From: Azadirachta indica
Taxonomy: Eukaryota > Streptophyta > Magnoliopsida > Sapindales > Meliaceae
Direction: 5' to 3'
DNA length: 64,000 nt
Assembly: GCA_022749755.1 (NCBI GenBank)
Contig: CM040451.1
Coordinates: 10,925,871-10,989,870 of the forward strand
Every line of letters begins with the position of its first letter. The first letter of the stretch is position 1. This document shows positions 12,182 to 23,828 of this stretch, piece after piece. A model generated the notes under the pieces. That model saw only the letters and a program-made list of their open reading frames with translations, did no database searches and was not told the DNA's origin. Position numbers and translations under genes: made by a program.

Positions 12182-13407
12182 CTATAAGGACCTCTTCATC
12201 CACAATAATTCTTTATATGCTTCAGTTGCTGTAATGAATTCTGCTTCTGTAATAGAAAGTGTAACACATTTTTGTAACCTTGATTGCCATGATACAGCTC
12301 CGCCTAAAAGTGTCATCAAGTAACTTATAGTGAACTTTCGAGTATCAATATTTTCAGTCATATCTAAACCTGTATAGCTAACTAACACAGGTTCTCCACT
12401 TCTAAAGGTGAGTTTGAAATCGGAAGTACCTCGAAAATATCTCATAAACCACTTCACTATATTCTAATGCTCTCTTCCTAAATTGGATAAAAATCTACTT
12501 ACAACACCAACTATATGAGCTATATCCGGTTTTATACAAACCATCGCATACATGAAGCTTTCAACTGCTAAAGCATAAAGAACTCTTTTCATATCTTCCT
12601 TCTCTTTATCTATTGTAGGGAACTGCTTGATACTTAACGTAAAGTGTGTAGTAAGAGGAGAGCATTGCTCATATTGAACCTTTCAAGTACCTTTTCAATG
12701 TAGTACTTCTGTGATATACACAACTTTTTGCCTGCTCTATCTCGATGAATTTGGATGCCAAGGATTTATTTTGTCGGCCCTAAATCCTTCACAGCAAAGG
12801 ATTTGCTCAACTGTTTTTTTAACTTGTCAATTCTAGAAGCATTCCTATCAACAATCAACATGTCATCAACATAAAGCAACAATATAATAAAATCATCATC
12901 AGAGAATTTTTGCACAAAAACAAAATGGTTAGAAGAAGTTTTTCGGTAGGCTTACTTCCCCATAACTGATTGAAACTTCTTACACCACTGTCTTGGTGCC
13001 TGTTTTAAGCAACAGAGGTTTTTCTTCAACTTGCATACATAGTCTTTTTTTCTTTTTATTCTGAAACACTCTGACTGCTCTATATAAATTTTTTTATCTA
13101 AGTCTCCATGTAGAAAAGCAGTCTTCACATTCATCTACTTAATCTCAAAATCAAGACTAACTACTATACCCAATACCACACGAATGAATGACATCTTGAC
13201 GATTGAAGAAAAATTTTTATCAAAGTCAACACTTTTCCTTTGGTTAAATCCCTTGACAACCAATTTGGCTTTGTATCGTGGCTGCGAGATATGTTCTTTT
13301 TGTTTCACTCTATACACCCATTTGTTCTTTAAAACTCTTTTACCCTTAGGTAACTTTACCGACTCAAACGAGTGATTTTCATACAATGACTTCATTTCGT
13401 CTTGCAT
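12182..13407 (-). pseudogene. copia reverse transcriptase and RNase H, broken
   Basis: On the minus strand, 13407-13135 reads KNKWVYRVKQKE and then YKAKLVVKGFNQ, the copia RT start. 13134-12952 reads MNVKTAFLHGDLDKKIYI and CCLKQAPRQW. Near 12850 the catalytic loop YVDDMLI is preserved. 12457-12182 encodes the RNase H tail (KWFMRYFRGTSDFKL, SRLQKCVTLSITEAEF). The usual CDSDYAGD of RNase H is degraded to TGLDMTEN. Stops and frameshifts separate the blocks. Confidence 0.85.
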
Positions 13408-13844
13408 GCATCAATCCATTCCTTCTTGTGTTCACTTTCCACTATTTTTACATAACATTCAGGCTCTCCTCCATCAATTAATAACACATACTCACTCGCA
13501 GGATATTTATGGAGGGCTGTCGGTTTTTATGGATCTTCTGAGTGGAGCATCTAGCAAAACCTCTGATGTAGGTAATTGATCATGAACATCATCATCAATC
13601 TCAACTTGTGTATGAGTGTCAATATCACTTGTACCGTGCTGGTCATCTTGGATTTCATCTGTTGGCTGTGGTGGAACATGTGTAAGAGGAACTGGATCCA
13701 AGTCTATCAACGTATCACCATATTCAGGCATTGTTTCTTTTGACTTCTTAATATCCTGTATAGTTTAGTTTTCCATAAATACAACATCCCGACTTCTTAC
13801 AAATTTTTTTTGCATTGGATCATAAAACCTATAGCCAAACCATC
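13408..13844 (-). pseudogene. copia integrase-RT linker, degraded
   Basis: The minus strand carries an acidic, low-complexity linker segment (13731-13507, rich in Asp, His and Pro, ending with the familiar LRRS(I/T)K) between the integrase C-terminus and RT, as in other copia polyproteins. It has frameshifts on both sides. Confidence 0.6.
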
Positions 13845-14750
13845 TTAACCATCGCCGAGAAATACACATTGTCTTGTCTTAATATCAAGTTTAGACCTTT
13901 CATCTTTAAGAATATGCACAAATACTTTATATCCAAAGACATGCAAATGATCATAAGCAACATCTTTTCCTAACCAAACTTTATCTGGAACATCAAAGTC
14001 TAAAGGAACACACGGTGTAAAATTCAATACATGTACAACTGTATTCAAAGCAGCGCCCCCGCGCCACACCTTCTCCCCCTCAACCAAAAAAAAAAGATGT
14101 TGGCAATTGTGCTTATGAAAGCAAATATCTCACTCTTTCAACTGGTGTTCAATTCATCATTTTAAGTAGCCCATTTAATTGAGGAGTCTTCAAAGGTATT
14201 TTTTGATAACGAATTCCCAGTTGTCTACAATATTCATCAAATAATACAGAATACTCACCCTCATTATCAGCTCTAATGCATTTCAACTTCTTCTCAATAT
14301 GTCTTTCAATTGAGGCATGAAACTGTTTGAACACATCTAGTACTTTATCCTTTGTTTTCAATGTATAAACCCACAACTTTCTTGAGTGATCATTTATAAA
14401 AGTCACAAAATAGAGAGCACCACCAAGTGTTTTTATTTTCATATGGCCACAAGCATCAGAGTGTACTAGTTCGAGTATAACTAATTTTCTTGATATGGAG
14501 ATATCTAAAAAGCAGTCCTTATTTGCTTCCCTGACAAGCAATGAACACACTTCTTCAAAGATTCATTTTTCAACCCAGAAAGGAGATTTTTTTTGGCCAA
14601 AACATTCAAATCCTTCTCACTCATATGAGCAAGTCTTCTATGCCATAACTTAATTGTATCTTCATTCTTTATTGTATTGATACTGCTGTATGCAATTTTT
14701 GCTTGCATAAAGTATAATGAAGAACATTTCTTTCCTCGAGATATAATCAT
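13845..14750 (-). pseudogene. copia GAG-pre-integrase and integrase, catalytic Glu lost
   Basis: 14750-14505 shows the zinc-binding HHCC region (LWHRRLAHMSEKDL, CVHCLSGK). 14550-14149 shows the integrase core: LVHSDACGHM gives the first Asp, and RADNEGEY the second. The expected QQNGVAERMN-type motif with the catalytic Glu is altered to PQLNGLLKMMN, so the third acidic residue is missing. 14087-13845 is the C-terminal part (VFGYKVFVHI, KLDIKTRQCVFLG). Confidence 0.85.
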
Positions 14751-14996
14751 TGAACTTTTGCAAAGCTTCTATTTACCACCACTAAAGTTGTTGGAGAAAC
14801 TCTTATTATCAAGTTTACCTGCAAAAATCAAGTTCAAACGAATATCAGGAATATGCTTAACATTTTTCAATAGTAACATCATGCCATTATTAGTCTCCAA
14901 GCACACATCTCTCATGCCTATGGCTTTAGCTAAGCCATTATTTCTCCTCTTAACATCTCCAACATCACCGAATATATAAGATGTAAAGAATTCCCT

Positions 14997-15912
14997 TCAC
15001 GATGTAGCATGAATGAAGGCACTACTATCAATTACCCAACTAGTCTTATGGCACATAAGGTTGACAACATCATAATCATACATAATAAGGAAGTCATCTA
15101 TAACAGTAGCAACTCTGTCATCATCACTATTATCATTATTTTTCTTTTCCTTTCCTTTATCTTTCTTGTTGTCTCGCTTGAGCTGTCGACAATACTTCTT
15201 TGTATGCCCCTTTAAACCAAAATGATAGCATTCAACATTGGCAAACTTTTTGGTCTTACTTTTACTTTTATCTCTGTTCTTCGGACCTTTACTCTTACTC
15301 TTCCCCCTCTTTTCTGTGATTAAGATATCTGACTGTGAAGAACCCTGTGACTTTCTTCTATCCTCTTTATTCAGAACACTATTCTTACTCAATTCTATAG
15401 TGATAATACCATCAGGAGCTGAGTTAGATAGTGACATTATAAATGTTTCCCATGAGTTCGGTAATGTGCCTAAAAGCCATAACCCTTGTACTTCATCTGT
15501 AAATTTGATGTTCATTCTAGCCAACTGATTAATGATTCCCTGAAATGCATTCAAGTGATCTGTCATGAGTTTTTCATCTTGATATTTTAAGTTTATCATC
15601 TGTTTTATCAAAAATAGTTTATTATTCCCAGTTTTTCTGGCATACAACTATTTAATCTTGTTTCACAAAGAACTTGCATCTGTTTCTCTGCTGATATAAT
15701 TCAAAACATTGTCATCTACCTCTTATTTGATATACCCAAAAACTAACAATGAAACAACTTCCATTGTGTATCTGTTTTATTATCAGGTTTTTGTTTCTCA
15801 AACATGAGTAAGTAATAATCTTTCATATATAAAAAATCTTCCATCTTTCCCTTTCATAAATGATGATTTACACTATTCAAATTAACCATTCTACTTGTAT
15901 TAATTTCCATCA
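14997..15912 (-). pseudogene. copia gag and protease start, broken
   Basis: The start near 15900 reads MVNLNSVNHHL, then stops and frameshifts intervene. 15647-14997 is open and encodes the capsid-like region, a Lys/Ser-rich stretch and a CCHC knuckle reading CYHFGLKGHTKKYC, in which the second Cys is Phe. Protease begins with WVIDSSAFIHAT, where the expected D-S/T-G is DSS. Both changes predict loss of function. Confidence 0.85.
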
Positions 15913-15945
15913 TTCAACACAAGGCACAAAACAAATATAACAAAA

Positions 15946-15957
15946 GCTCTGATACCA
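15946..15957 (-). other. Primer-binding site, tRNA-iMet type
   Basis: On the minus strand this reads TGGTATCAGAGC, the standard initiator-Met primer-binding site of plant copia elements, 3 nt inside the 5' LTR. Confidence 0.9.
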
Positions 15958-15960
15958 TTT

Positions 15961-16720
15961 TGTTGAGATAAACTAATACAAAATAATTGTGGAAGTACAA
16001 CAATTACCTTACCCCCTCTTATGTGAACCTAATAGGAAACAAACAAATAGAGCAACAATATAGAGTACAAAATTAATTTTTGGATATCAATCACATTATC
16101 AACAAAACAACCATAATACAATTAATTTTAATGTGAAAAACCTCTCCAATGTAAGGAGTAAAAACCACGAGACCGTAGTCTACCCAAAATTTCTATTATA
16201 ATCAAATAGTAGGAATACACAAGTTCTCTCTAGTTAGAACTAGAGGAACACATCAACAACATTCTCAAGATCACGCAATCTTGACAAACAATTAAATTCT
16301 ATAAAGAAACTAAAGAGAGTTTAAGAAAACATCATCAAAATAGTGGTCTAACTTTCAGCTATGAAATCTAAAGAAATTGAGCTCTAAATCTGATCTCCAC
16401 CATTCAAAATTTAATCTTCTAAGTCAGGAAGTTGTTGGAAAAATTTTAACTCAATCGGACTACAAATCGACCTCTGATAAGCCACTTAATCAAAGCTGTT
16501 CTAAGTGTACTGTTCTATCTCTCTCTCGTGAATAGTATCTGCTGTCTTTAAAACGAAAAACAGTAACCGTTTTTTCTCCTTAACACATATACATATTACA
16601 ACAAAAATTAAAACATTAAACTCTACTTCAAAAAAGATCAAAATATTTTTAAACTAATTAAACTTAGTCACTATTGAAGAGAAATTTGGGTCATCTTCGC
16701 AAAGGAGCAAACCCAAATAT
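15961..16720 (-). repeat. 5' LTR of the copia element (right on the + strand)
   Basis: It begins tgttgagataaactaat on the + strand, so the LTR ends ...TCAACA on the coding strand. It is the direct-repeat partner of 11133-11898. Confidence 0.85.
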
Positions 16721-17339
16721 ATTGTCACACAAAATTGATCAAGCACTCACTCCTGATATATACCTTGCCTTTGGAATAAAAAGAAAACAGCATTTCAGTT
16801 GAAAATTGGGTATTCCTCAGCAAGTGCTCCTGAAATATTTCTTAGCTTTTGTCTTAGCCATTACTTGTTCAAAGATATTTAAATTAAAAACAATTTATAC
16901 TTATGTTGGAGAACAAATTTGAATTTGCTGTTCCTTTTATAGACTTCAAATTTTAATTAAATTTGAAGTAAATGTAATAAGTTATTATAATTATTGAAGC
17001 GAGTTGACTTTGTAAAAAATTTTACGAACTTAATATATTTTTGTAACAAAGATGTGAATCATCGTTATTTTAGAAAATTTTGAAATAGCTTGAAGTCTTT
17101 CTAGCGAATTGTGTTCGTTCATTTTTTATGAATTTCTTGAATTCTTTTAGTGAAATATGAATCATCGTTATTTACAAGCAAAAGGGGAAGGTTCTAAAAT
17201 AACTTGAAGTTCTAAAGTCGTTAATTAATTATTAGTCTTTTACGAAAATGTACCTGTGATCAGCTCCTGGTCCATCCTCCATTATTTTCTGCAACTATTG
17301 ACAAACACGTCTAACATCGAGGCTCTTTTTATTCCATCG
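16721..17339. other. Spacer before copy C with array-specific repeats
   Basis: This is non-coding. 17000-17235 holds two units of the spacer repeat (gtgaatcatcgttatttt, then tgaaatagcttgaagtc or ctaaaataacttgaagttc). No exon 1 of copy C was found. Confidence 0.5.
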
Positions 17340-18905
17340 GGGATATCTCAGTAAAGATGCCTTGGCTGCTGTAAAAGAATTGCTTCCAGATTCTACTGAA
17401 GGTCATCTCGCAAATGTATGTTCCTGGCCTGATGAGATTCGCGCGGCTTCCACTGGCTCTGGAGTGGCTCTTTACACTTTGTTAATACTCCAGATTTCAA
17501 GTGTAACTACGAATAGTCCAGTAACTTAATTTTTCTGCGTATGAATCTCTTCCATCGTTTAGAGATGCGATTCTTTTCCCATGAGCTTCATGGTTAGACA
17601 AAAAAAACGTTTTCCTGTTAATTAATAAGCTTTCATCTGTATTACAGGAGACTCTCATGATTCTGCTGGAAACAAGGGTGTATGTGCAACTAGAGCAATT
17701 TACAACTATACCAAGCAACCAAATCTTTTTATCAGGACTCTGTTTCAGAGTCCAAATGTAAGCGCACTATTCTACTTGCTGGATATGACACTTTCCAGGT
17801 GATACAATAAATGGGAATAAAACAGGTTTGTTTTTCTGATTAGAGACAATTAAACAGAGGAGCTTGTATTTTTATCACATATTATTGTAGATGTACATCA
17901 GGTATACATGCTCTTCCTACTGAGACCTTAAAGCTTCAAGGTCATAAAGTTAGTGCAATGATCCCAATATTATTTGTCAGCAAATTATTCAATTTTGTTG
18001 GTTAATTAAATAGGGAAACCATGAATCCAAGTGATCCAATCAATTCAAGAAATTCAATCCATTGGAAGCATGTAATTAGGGGTTTATTTGATCTGCATTC
18101 AGCTTGGAAGAGATATAAGTCATCCACTGTAAAGGTCTCAAGGATGGAAACCACTCTCTGCACATTAAAGCAATTGAAAGACATAACCGTGCACTTATAT
18201 ATACTTTGTTTTGTTGTGACAGCCCCTGCATGTTGGTTTCATTGGAGATCTACGTGGGAACAGAATAACACTCGGTTGGTATGGTGAAACGATAAACCTG
18301 CACCGTGTAAGTTGTCTTTAGTCCCTTGATTGAGGAGTTATTTTGCTCATTAAGTGGCAATAAGATTCAAGAATGATTCTATGTCAGGTATGGGATGACA
18401 TGATGAATGAATCTGCCCTGAAGACGTTTTATGATTCAGATCTCACAGTCATGAATCCAATCAATTCAGAGGAATGTTATGGTATCCTTTTCTTTAGTTG
18501 CTTTCAGATTTCTTTTTTAGTGCGTGATGTGTGTGTCTCTGAAACTACCTATTTAACATCTCAATACCTACTGTTGCCTTTTGGATTACCTGATATTTAT
18601 CTGTAGGATGGTTGGGCAAATGATATATGATCATGGGAATCCTGTGGCTATAATCATAAAATTTGTCCTAATCGGTAAGTTACTATCATTGCAATTTACA
18701 AGATGAGAGTTGATAGAGTTTCATGCCGAAGTTTGTTTGCATAATCAGGTTATTGAATACTTTGATGTATATGCTAAAAGGTGTTTCTAGGTTTTATTCC
18801 ACCTGAAACTGGACGTGTGGATGCTTGCTCAAGGTAGTATTCGTTTGGTTGGAACCCTTAACCGTACTTATATTTGCTTTTGAAATCGAAATGACTCAAG
18901 CACGT
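17340..18905 (+). pseudogene. S1/P1 nuclease copy C, pseudogene
   Basis: The exons of this copy can be followed by homology. Exon 2 (17340-17525) has lost its AG acceptor, shifts frame after PDEIRAA and has a TAG where B has a Tyr codon. Exon 3 (about 17649-17758) has an internal frameshift. Exon 4 (about 17845-17900) has a TAA after the first two codons. Exon 5 (about 18222-18307) reads PLHVGFIGDLRGNRI and NLHR. Exon 6 starts near 18390. Exon 7 (about 18607-18675) reads DGWANDI and then a stop. A remnant of exon 9 (about 18828-18900) carries LAQGSIRLVGTLNR. Exons 1 and 8 are missing. GDL.GNRI and the Trp-Tyr pair before NLHR place it closest to copy B. Confidence 0.9.
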
Positions 18906-19779
18906 AGGTTAAGAGAAAATTTCAACTTAGGAACTGATTTTTTAAGAAATATGACTGACTTGAGTGATATTCCCTATATTAATCACAAAAGACCCTATTA
19001 TTTCCTATGGTATTTACTTTAATCCATATTAATTATTCCAGTCAAGTTTTATTTTAGTCCCTTGACCGACCCTACATCCATTTACTTTTATTCGATAATT
19101 TGGTTCAAGAGAAGCTCAAAATATGCTTTGGTCCTCTAATGGGATCTTTAGTTAAAAATAATATTCCATTCTCAATACACAAAATTAACTCCGAAAATAA
19201 CCCATCGGTTTGTTCTTGTGTTTTGCAACTCAAAACACATATATCTAAATCCAAAACTCGTAATCTAACATAAATACACAATGTAAAATGTGAAAGTTGC
19301 TATATATCGTGACTCCACCACTATTTAGAATAAAAGAAAAGATATATTTCAATTAAACGTGAGTAGATGTTACTCTCATATAAATACTTGTTAATCCTTA
19401 CACTATCTCGCCATTATTCTTAAAAAATATTAGCATTAAAATAAATTTATAATTATATTAGAATTACTAATCTCTTTCTTTTATAGAGTTAATTTCTAAT
19501 TAAATTTTGAATCAATGTAATAAATTTTATAATTATTGTGAAGTTGCCTTTGTAAATTCTTTATGACCTTATGGTATTTTTTTAAAGAACTGTGAATCAT
19601 CCTTATCCTAAAAAGTTTGCAATAGGTTAAAGTTAGGTTGTCTTCTTAACTTAACTTAATATATTTTTAATTAATTATGAACAAAATGTGAACCATCATT
19701 ATTTTGAAAAAGTCTAAAATGGCTTGAAGCTATCTAGTCGATCGGGATATCCACTGGAGTACTTCAAGAACAATATTAA
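18906..19779. other. Spacer with array-specific repeats
   Basis: No gene. 19510-19745 carries the degenerate spacer repeat also found near 8225-8430 and 17000-17235. The first 250 bp resemble the flank after the orphan exon (10570-10780). Confidence 0.5.
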
Positions 19780-20115
19780 TAATCCTTTTCTCTTTCAACA
19801 CATGCAAAGAAAATGTAGTTTATGATCACATTCTCCTCCATACTCCATTTTTTAATGTGTTGCTGATCTGTCGTCAATAATATATATGCTAAAATATGCC
19901 CACATTTTTCCATTATTGTAATCAGTCAACTTCTTGGGCGCCTAAATTAATATTATACATTAAACTTAATGAAAGTGATAACATTGTATGTAATGTTTAT
20001 ATAAGCGCAACTTGTTTGGATCATAGTCAAGTATTTGGCACTTAAAAGAGTTTTGGGAAATATGGAACTTGCCTTTCATCGCAACTTCTTGTCATGTGTT
20101 TGGTTCCTGACAAAA
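19780..20115 (+). promoter_or_regulatory. Upstream block shared by D, E and F (copy before D)
   Basis: This block is recognisably homologous to 23385-23690 (before E) and 31285-31600 (before F). Shared landmarks in order are: gctgat(c/g)tgt, aatatgccca/ct, attgtaatcag, gcgcctaaa/gtacctaaa, gataac, cttg(t/c)ttg, tcatagtcaa, ggcacttaaaa, atatg(a)gaacttgc, and gcaacttcttatctt/gtcatgtgt. The block lies 150-480 bp before the D start codon. Whether it is regulatory is inference. Confidence 0.6.
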
Positions 20116-20192
20116 TATACAAAAATAAATAAAACGTGAGCTCAGTAATCGTTATATTTTTTAAATATGCCTCTTTTACGTGGTCTCATCCT

Positions 20193-20204
20193 ACTCTATA
20201 TATA
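20193..20204 (+). promoter_or_regulatory. TATA box of nuclease copy D
   Basis: The sequence ctctatatataa sits about 60-70 bp before the ATG at 20264, a plausible core promoter with a short 5' leader. Confidence 0.55.
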
Positions 20205-20263
20205 ACTTAAAATTGAGTTGATTAGCATTAATTCTTCAAGTATAGTTAATTAATTAAACGGGT

Positions 20264-22592
20264 ATGGCTAAGTCTGGTCTGCTTTGGATTGGGAGGGCAC
20301 TGGTTCTTCTGCAACTGCTTAATGGGGTTCTCGGTTGGGGAAAGGAAGGTCATTATGCTGTTTGCAAGATAGCCGAGGTTAGGAGTTTCCTTTCCTTTCT
20401 TTTTCTTTTTGGGTTGATTCATTGTTGTGATAATCATGGTCTTACTGTCGATCGGGGCATTTTATACTGAAAAGAAAAACTTTTCAAACATGTCTAATGA
20501 GGCTCTTCTGTGGTTCATCAGGGATATCTGAGAGAAGAAGCCTTGGCTGCTGTAAAAGAATTGCTTCCTGATTCTGCCGAAGGTGAGCTAGCAAGCGTAT
20601 GCTCCTGGGCTGATGAGGTTCGATTCCGCAAGCGTTGGACTAGCGCTTTACACTATGTTAACACTCCAGAAGTGTGTAACTACGATTACAGCAGTAAGTT
20701 TGGCTCAGTGCACGAATCGATCTTCCATGGACTAGCTAGCTTTGAGATTCTTTCCGTTGCCTGTGTTTGTTAATTTGTTTAACCTTTTCTCAAATGATAT
20801 TTTCCTGTAGTTAACATGCGTTTGCCTTTTTTACAGGAGACTGTAAGGATTCTAAAGGACGCGAGGGAAGATGCGTAACTGGAGCAATTAACAACTATAC
20901 CACGCAACTCCAATTTTTTAATCAGGAGTCTGAATGTAAGCATATTATATATATATTTGATAAACTTAATTTGCTATATCTACCTTAAACGTTAACGGCA
21001 ATAACATGGGTATGGTTTTCTGATCATCATAGTCAATTTAACGGAGGCCCTTATGTTCTTATCACATTTTATGGGAGATGTACATCAGGTATATGCTAAC
21101 TAGCTCTTCCCAAGCACTGTCTGGAACCTTCAAGCTTTAACGATTCACAAACAATTAATTAATATAAAATTAATATTATATATAAGTTGTTTTTTTATTA
21201 TTTGTTGTGACAGCCCTTGCATTGTGGTTTCGCTGGAGATGAAGGTGGCAACACAATAATAGTCCGCTGGTTTCGTAGGAAGACAAACCTTCACCATGTA
21301 ATTTGTTGTTTTTAGTATACATTTGAAGGTTTTTATATAAATATATATTTACCTAATGTATACCTTGTTTGTTTTATATATATATATATATATATATATG
21401 CTCATTTATATATGCTCGCTTGCTGGAAATAAGATTGAAAAATGATTCTGTGTTTGCAGGTATGGGATGACATGATAATTGAAACTGCTATGAAGAAGTT
21501 CTATGACTCCGATCTCACGGCCATGATTGAATCCATTCAGAGGAGTAGTGAGGTAATATATATGCATTTCTTTAATTAGTTTGGTTTCCTTTAACATTTC
21601 GATAGTAAAATATAGATATATATACTATTGGCTTTTGAATCTATGTGATATTTTCTTGTATAGGGTGATTGGGCCAAAGAGATATCAAGATGGGAACGTT
21701 GTGGATTTAATAAAACAGTTTGTCCTGATAAGTAAGTAAACATACACCAATATTCAATTTAATTAATTACTACTTTTCTTGTTTGTATATATGATGACCA
21801 CCGTTAATTCGATTGCTTCTGGTTTAATTTGCTTGCAGGTATGCTTCTGAAAGTATTAGTTTGGCATGTGAATTTTCATACAAAGATGTCGAACAAGGAA
21901 TCACTTTGGGAGGTATGCATGTTCTCTGAATTAAATTAAATTAATGATAGATTATTGGCATTTACATATGACTATGCATGAGGCTTTCTTTTAGTTTGAC
22001 GTTCTACCAATCCAGATATAATTATATCTCTAAAAGGCAATTCTGCTTCCCGAAATTTGGTAAATAGCCAAACTTTATCGGAAGAAAAATGTAAACTCTG
22101 ACGTGTCACAGGAATTTTATCACATGGAAACATTATTTTTAAAAGCTCATAAAAATAAAGATCACTTAAATAAAGATCGGAGCCATATAAAGTTACAGAA
22201 GTATAACAATTAATTTAATTATTATAATATCTCAATTGGTCAACACCACCCCATATCATTCTTCAGGATGATCAGTTTTGGAAAGTGTTTTCAACCATAT
22301 AATATATGCATGCACATGGCCAACTCAATAAGCCTGCAACATGTTACAATTGTAGCCAAATTAAGGCATATAATTTTGCTTAACGTAACATTAATTGCTT
22401 TCCCTGTTCCTGAAAGTAAATAATTAATTTGTTGTAAATAATTACTCTTTGATTTTGTTTTGGTGTATTGTAGATGATTACTTCCTTTCTCGGTTGCCTG
22501 TCGTGGAGAAAAGGCTTGCCCAAGGTGGCATTCGCTTGGCCGCAACCCTCAACCGTCTATTTGCTTCTCAAATCAAAATTGCCCAAGCTTGA
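20264..22592 (+). CDS. S1/P1 nuclease copy D, complete (ENDO4-like), 292 aa
   Basis: A secreted Zn-dependent endonuclease for RNA and single-stranded DNA. Nine exons: 20264-20377, 20522-20693, 20837-20935, 21033-21088, 21214-21297, 21460-21552, 21664-21731, 21839-21912 and 22474-22592. They sum to 879 nt with GT-AG junctions. The first 24 residues form a hydrophobic signal peptide ending in Gly. Cleavage would expose Trp25, which with His30 (WGKEGH) supplies metal ligands in this family. Other ligands are Asp in CSWADE, His in ALHYVNTP, His140 and Asp144 (SHFMGD), His150 (QPLH), and His174 and Asp178 (NLHHVWD). All nine expected ligands are present. Relative to A and B it has Glu for Asp in NTPE and Ser for Cys in YDYS, which E shares. 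This is the best candidate for an active enzyme among the ENDO4-like copies. Confidence 0.95.
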
Positions 22593-23384
22593 AGAATATC
22601 AAAATTCTAGGAATTAACTTGAAATTAATGATCGAATTTATGCAATTAATTGTTGCTTTGCATTTATTGATCAGTACTGGGGTTGCGACTGACACGTGGG
22701 CACTAATAAATTTGTGCGGCTAATTTTTTTTAACTAATAAACTATTAAAATTCCTCTCTCTTAACAACTTTCTAAAAATGCAATATTTTTTATTCTACCT
22801 TTCCTTCTCTTGTGCAGCATTGACAACATCAATCCCATCTTCATATTCAAAGTTTCATTTCCTTATCAGGTCTTGCTACAGTACATTATTTATAATATCT
22901 AAATGATAAAAAATATTTTGCAATACGAATTGTTATGATTTTTTTAAACGTAAAATATATCACTTATCCATGTTACAAGTTATATATTATTAATGTATTA
23001 TAAGGGTATAGTTTAATTTTATAAATATGTAACATTTTTGTATTACAAATATGAATATAAGGTAATTAAATATTATGCTTTAAAATAACATTAATCATTT
23101 ATAATTAAATATATTGATAAATTGGCTAAAATAATTGACAAGCAAACAACAGTATATATGAATATAAGAGTTTGACGAATGAAATAAATAAAAAGAATAA
23201 ATATCATATTTTTGAAAAGACATTAACATCAAATAAGATGGGTTAAGATTTTAGTTAAAAAATAAGTAAAATAAAATTTTTAAACCGCATAGTTTTGCTA
23301 GTTCCACGTGTGTGTGTATATATTAATAGATCTTATATGCACTTAATTGATAAACTTTTTTCCCTAGTTGTCAACCCTCTCAAG
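22593..23384. other. Spacer between D and E, start of the E/F segmental duplication
   Basis: No gene. From about 22880 onwards the sequence is alignable with 30930 onwards (for example tatctaaatgataaaaaatatt, tacaagttat, aattaatcatttataattaaatata), so this is the left part of the segment that was copied with nuclease E. Confidence 0.5.
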
Positions 23385-23689
23385 ACAAATAAAGAAAATG
23401 TACTTTATAATAATCACCTCCTTGCTAAATTTTCTAATGTATTATATTGCTGATGTGTTACTATATATTCCGGAATATGCCCATCTTGCTTGCATTGTAA
23501 TCAGCTTCCGCGGTACCTAAAATTGCAGAAATATTAAACTTGCACACTTTGATAACTTCTTATCTTATATTTATACTATGCACACACGCATCTTGCTTGT
23601 GTCATAGTCAACTTTAGGGGCACTTAAAATAGTGCAACATATGAAACTTGCACTCTATGGCAACTTCTTATCTTGTGTGTGTGTGTGTG

Positions 23690-23690
<1 letters not shown>
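23385..23690 (+). promoter_or_regulatory. Upstream block shared by D, E and F (copy before E)
   Basis: It is homologous to 19780-20115 and 31285-31600 and lies about 140-440 bp before the ATG of E. E and F match closely because F is a segmental copy. The match to D is more diverged. Confidence 0.6.
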
Positions 23691-23729
<39 letters not shown>

Positions 23730-23735
23730 TATATG
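23676..23735. repeat. TG/TA compound microsatellite before nuclease E
   Basis: A (TG)n run followed by (TA)n lies about 100 bp before the ATG. The matching place before copy F has almost none of it (only about tcatgttatatg), so it expanded in E or contracted in F. Confidence 0.85.
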
Positions 23736-23828
23736 AGAAATTGAATTCTGCTGGGCTCATTTTTTTTGTTGTTTGATGTCAATTAATATTGGAGAAACGA
23801 TGTTTCAGGTGAATTGAGACGAGACAAG

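Larger units (their letters stand above)
11133..16720 (-). mobile_element. Degenerate Ty1/copia retrotransposon, about 5.6 kb, minus strand
   Basis: Two direct LTRs of about 760 bp flank a minus-strand interior with the order gag, protease, integrase, reverse transcriptase and RNase H, which defines Ty1/copia. A tRNA-iMet type primer-binding site follows the right-hand (5') LTR, and a purine tract precedes the left-hand (3') LTR. The two LTRs differ visibly throughout (many substitutions and small gaps), so the insertion is old. The coding region is broken by many stops and frameshifts. The gag and integrase style resemble the Tnt1/Tork group, which is inference. It sits inside the nuclease array, in the spacer between the orphan exon and copy C. 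A clean 5-bp target duplication was not found. Confidence 0.9.

Noticed and set aside
11120..16730. Target-site duplication of the copia element
   Set aside because: The flanks (ccaat on the left, attgt or aatat on the right, depending on the exact LTR end) do not match, so none is claimed.
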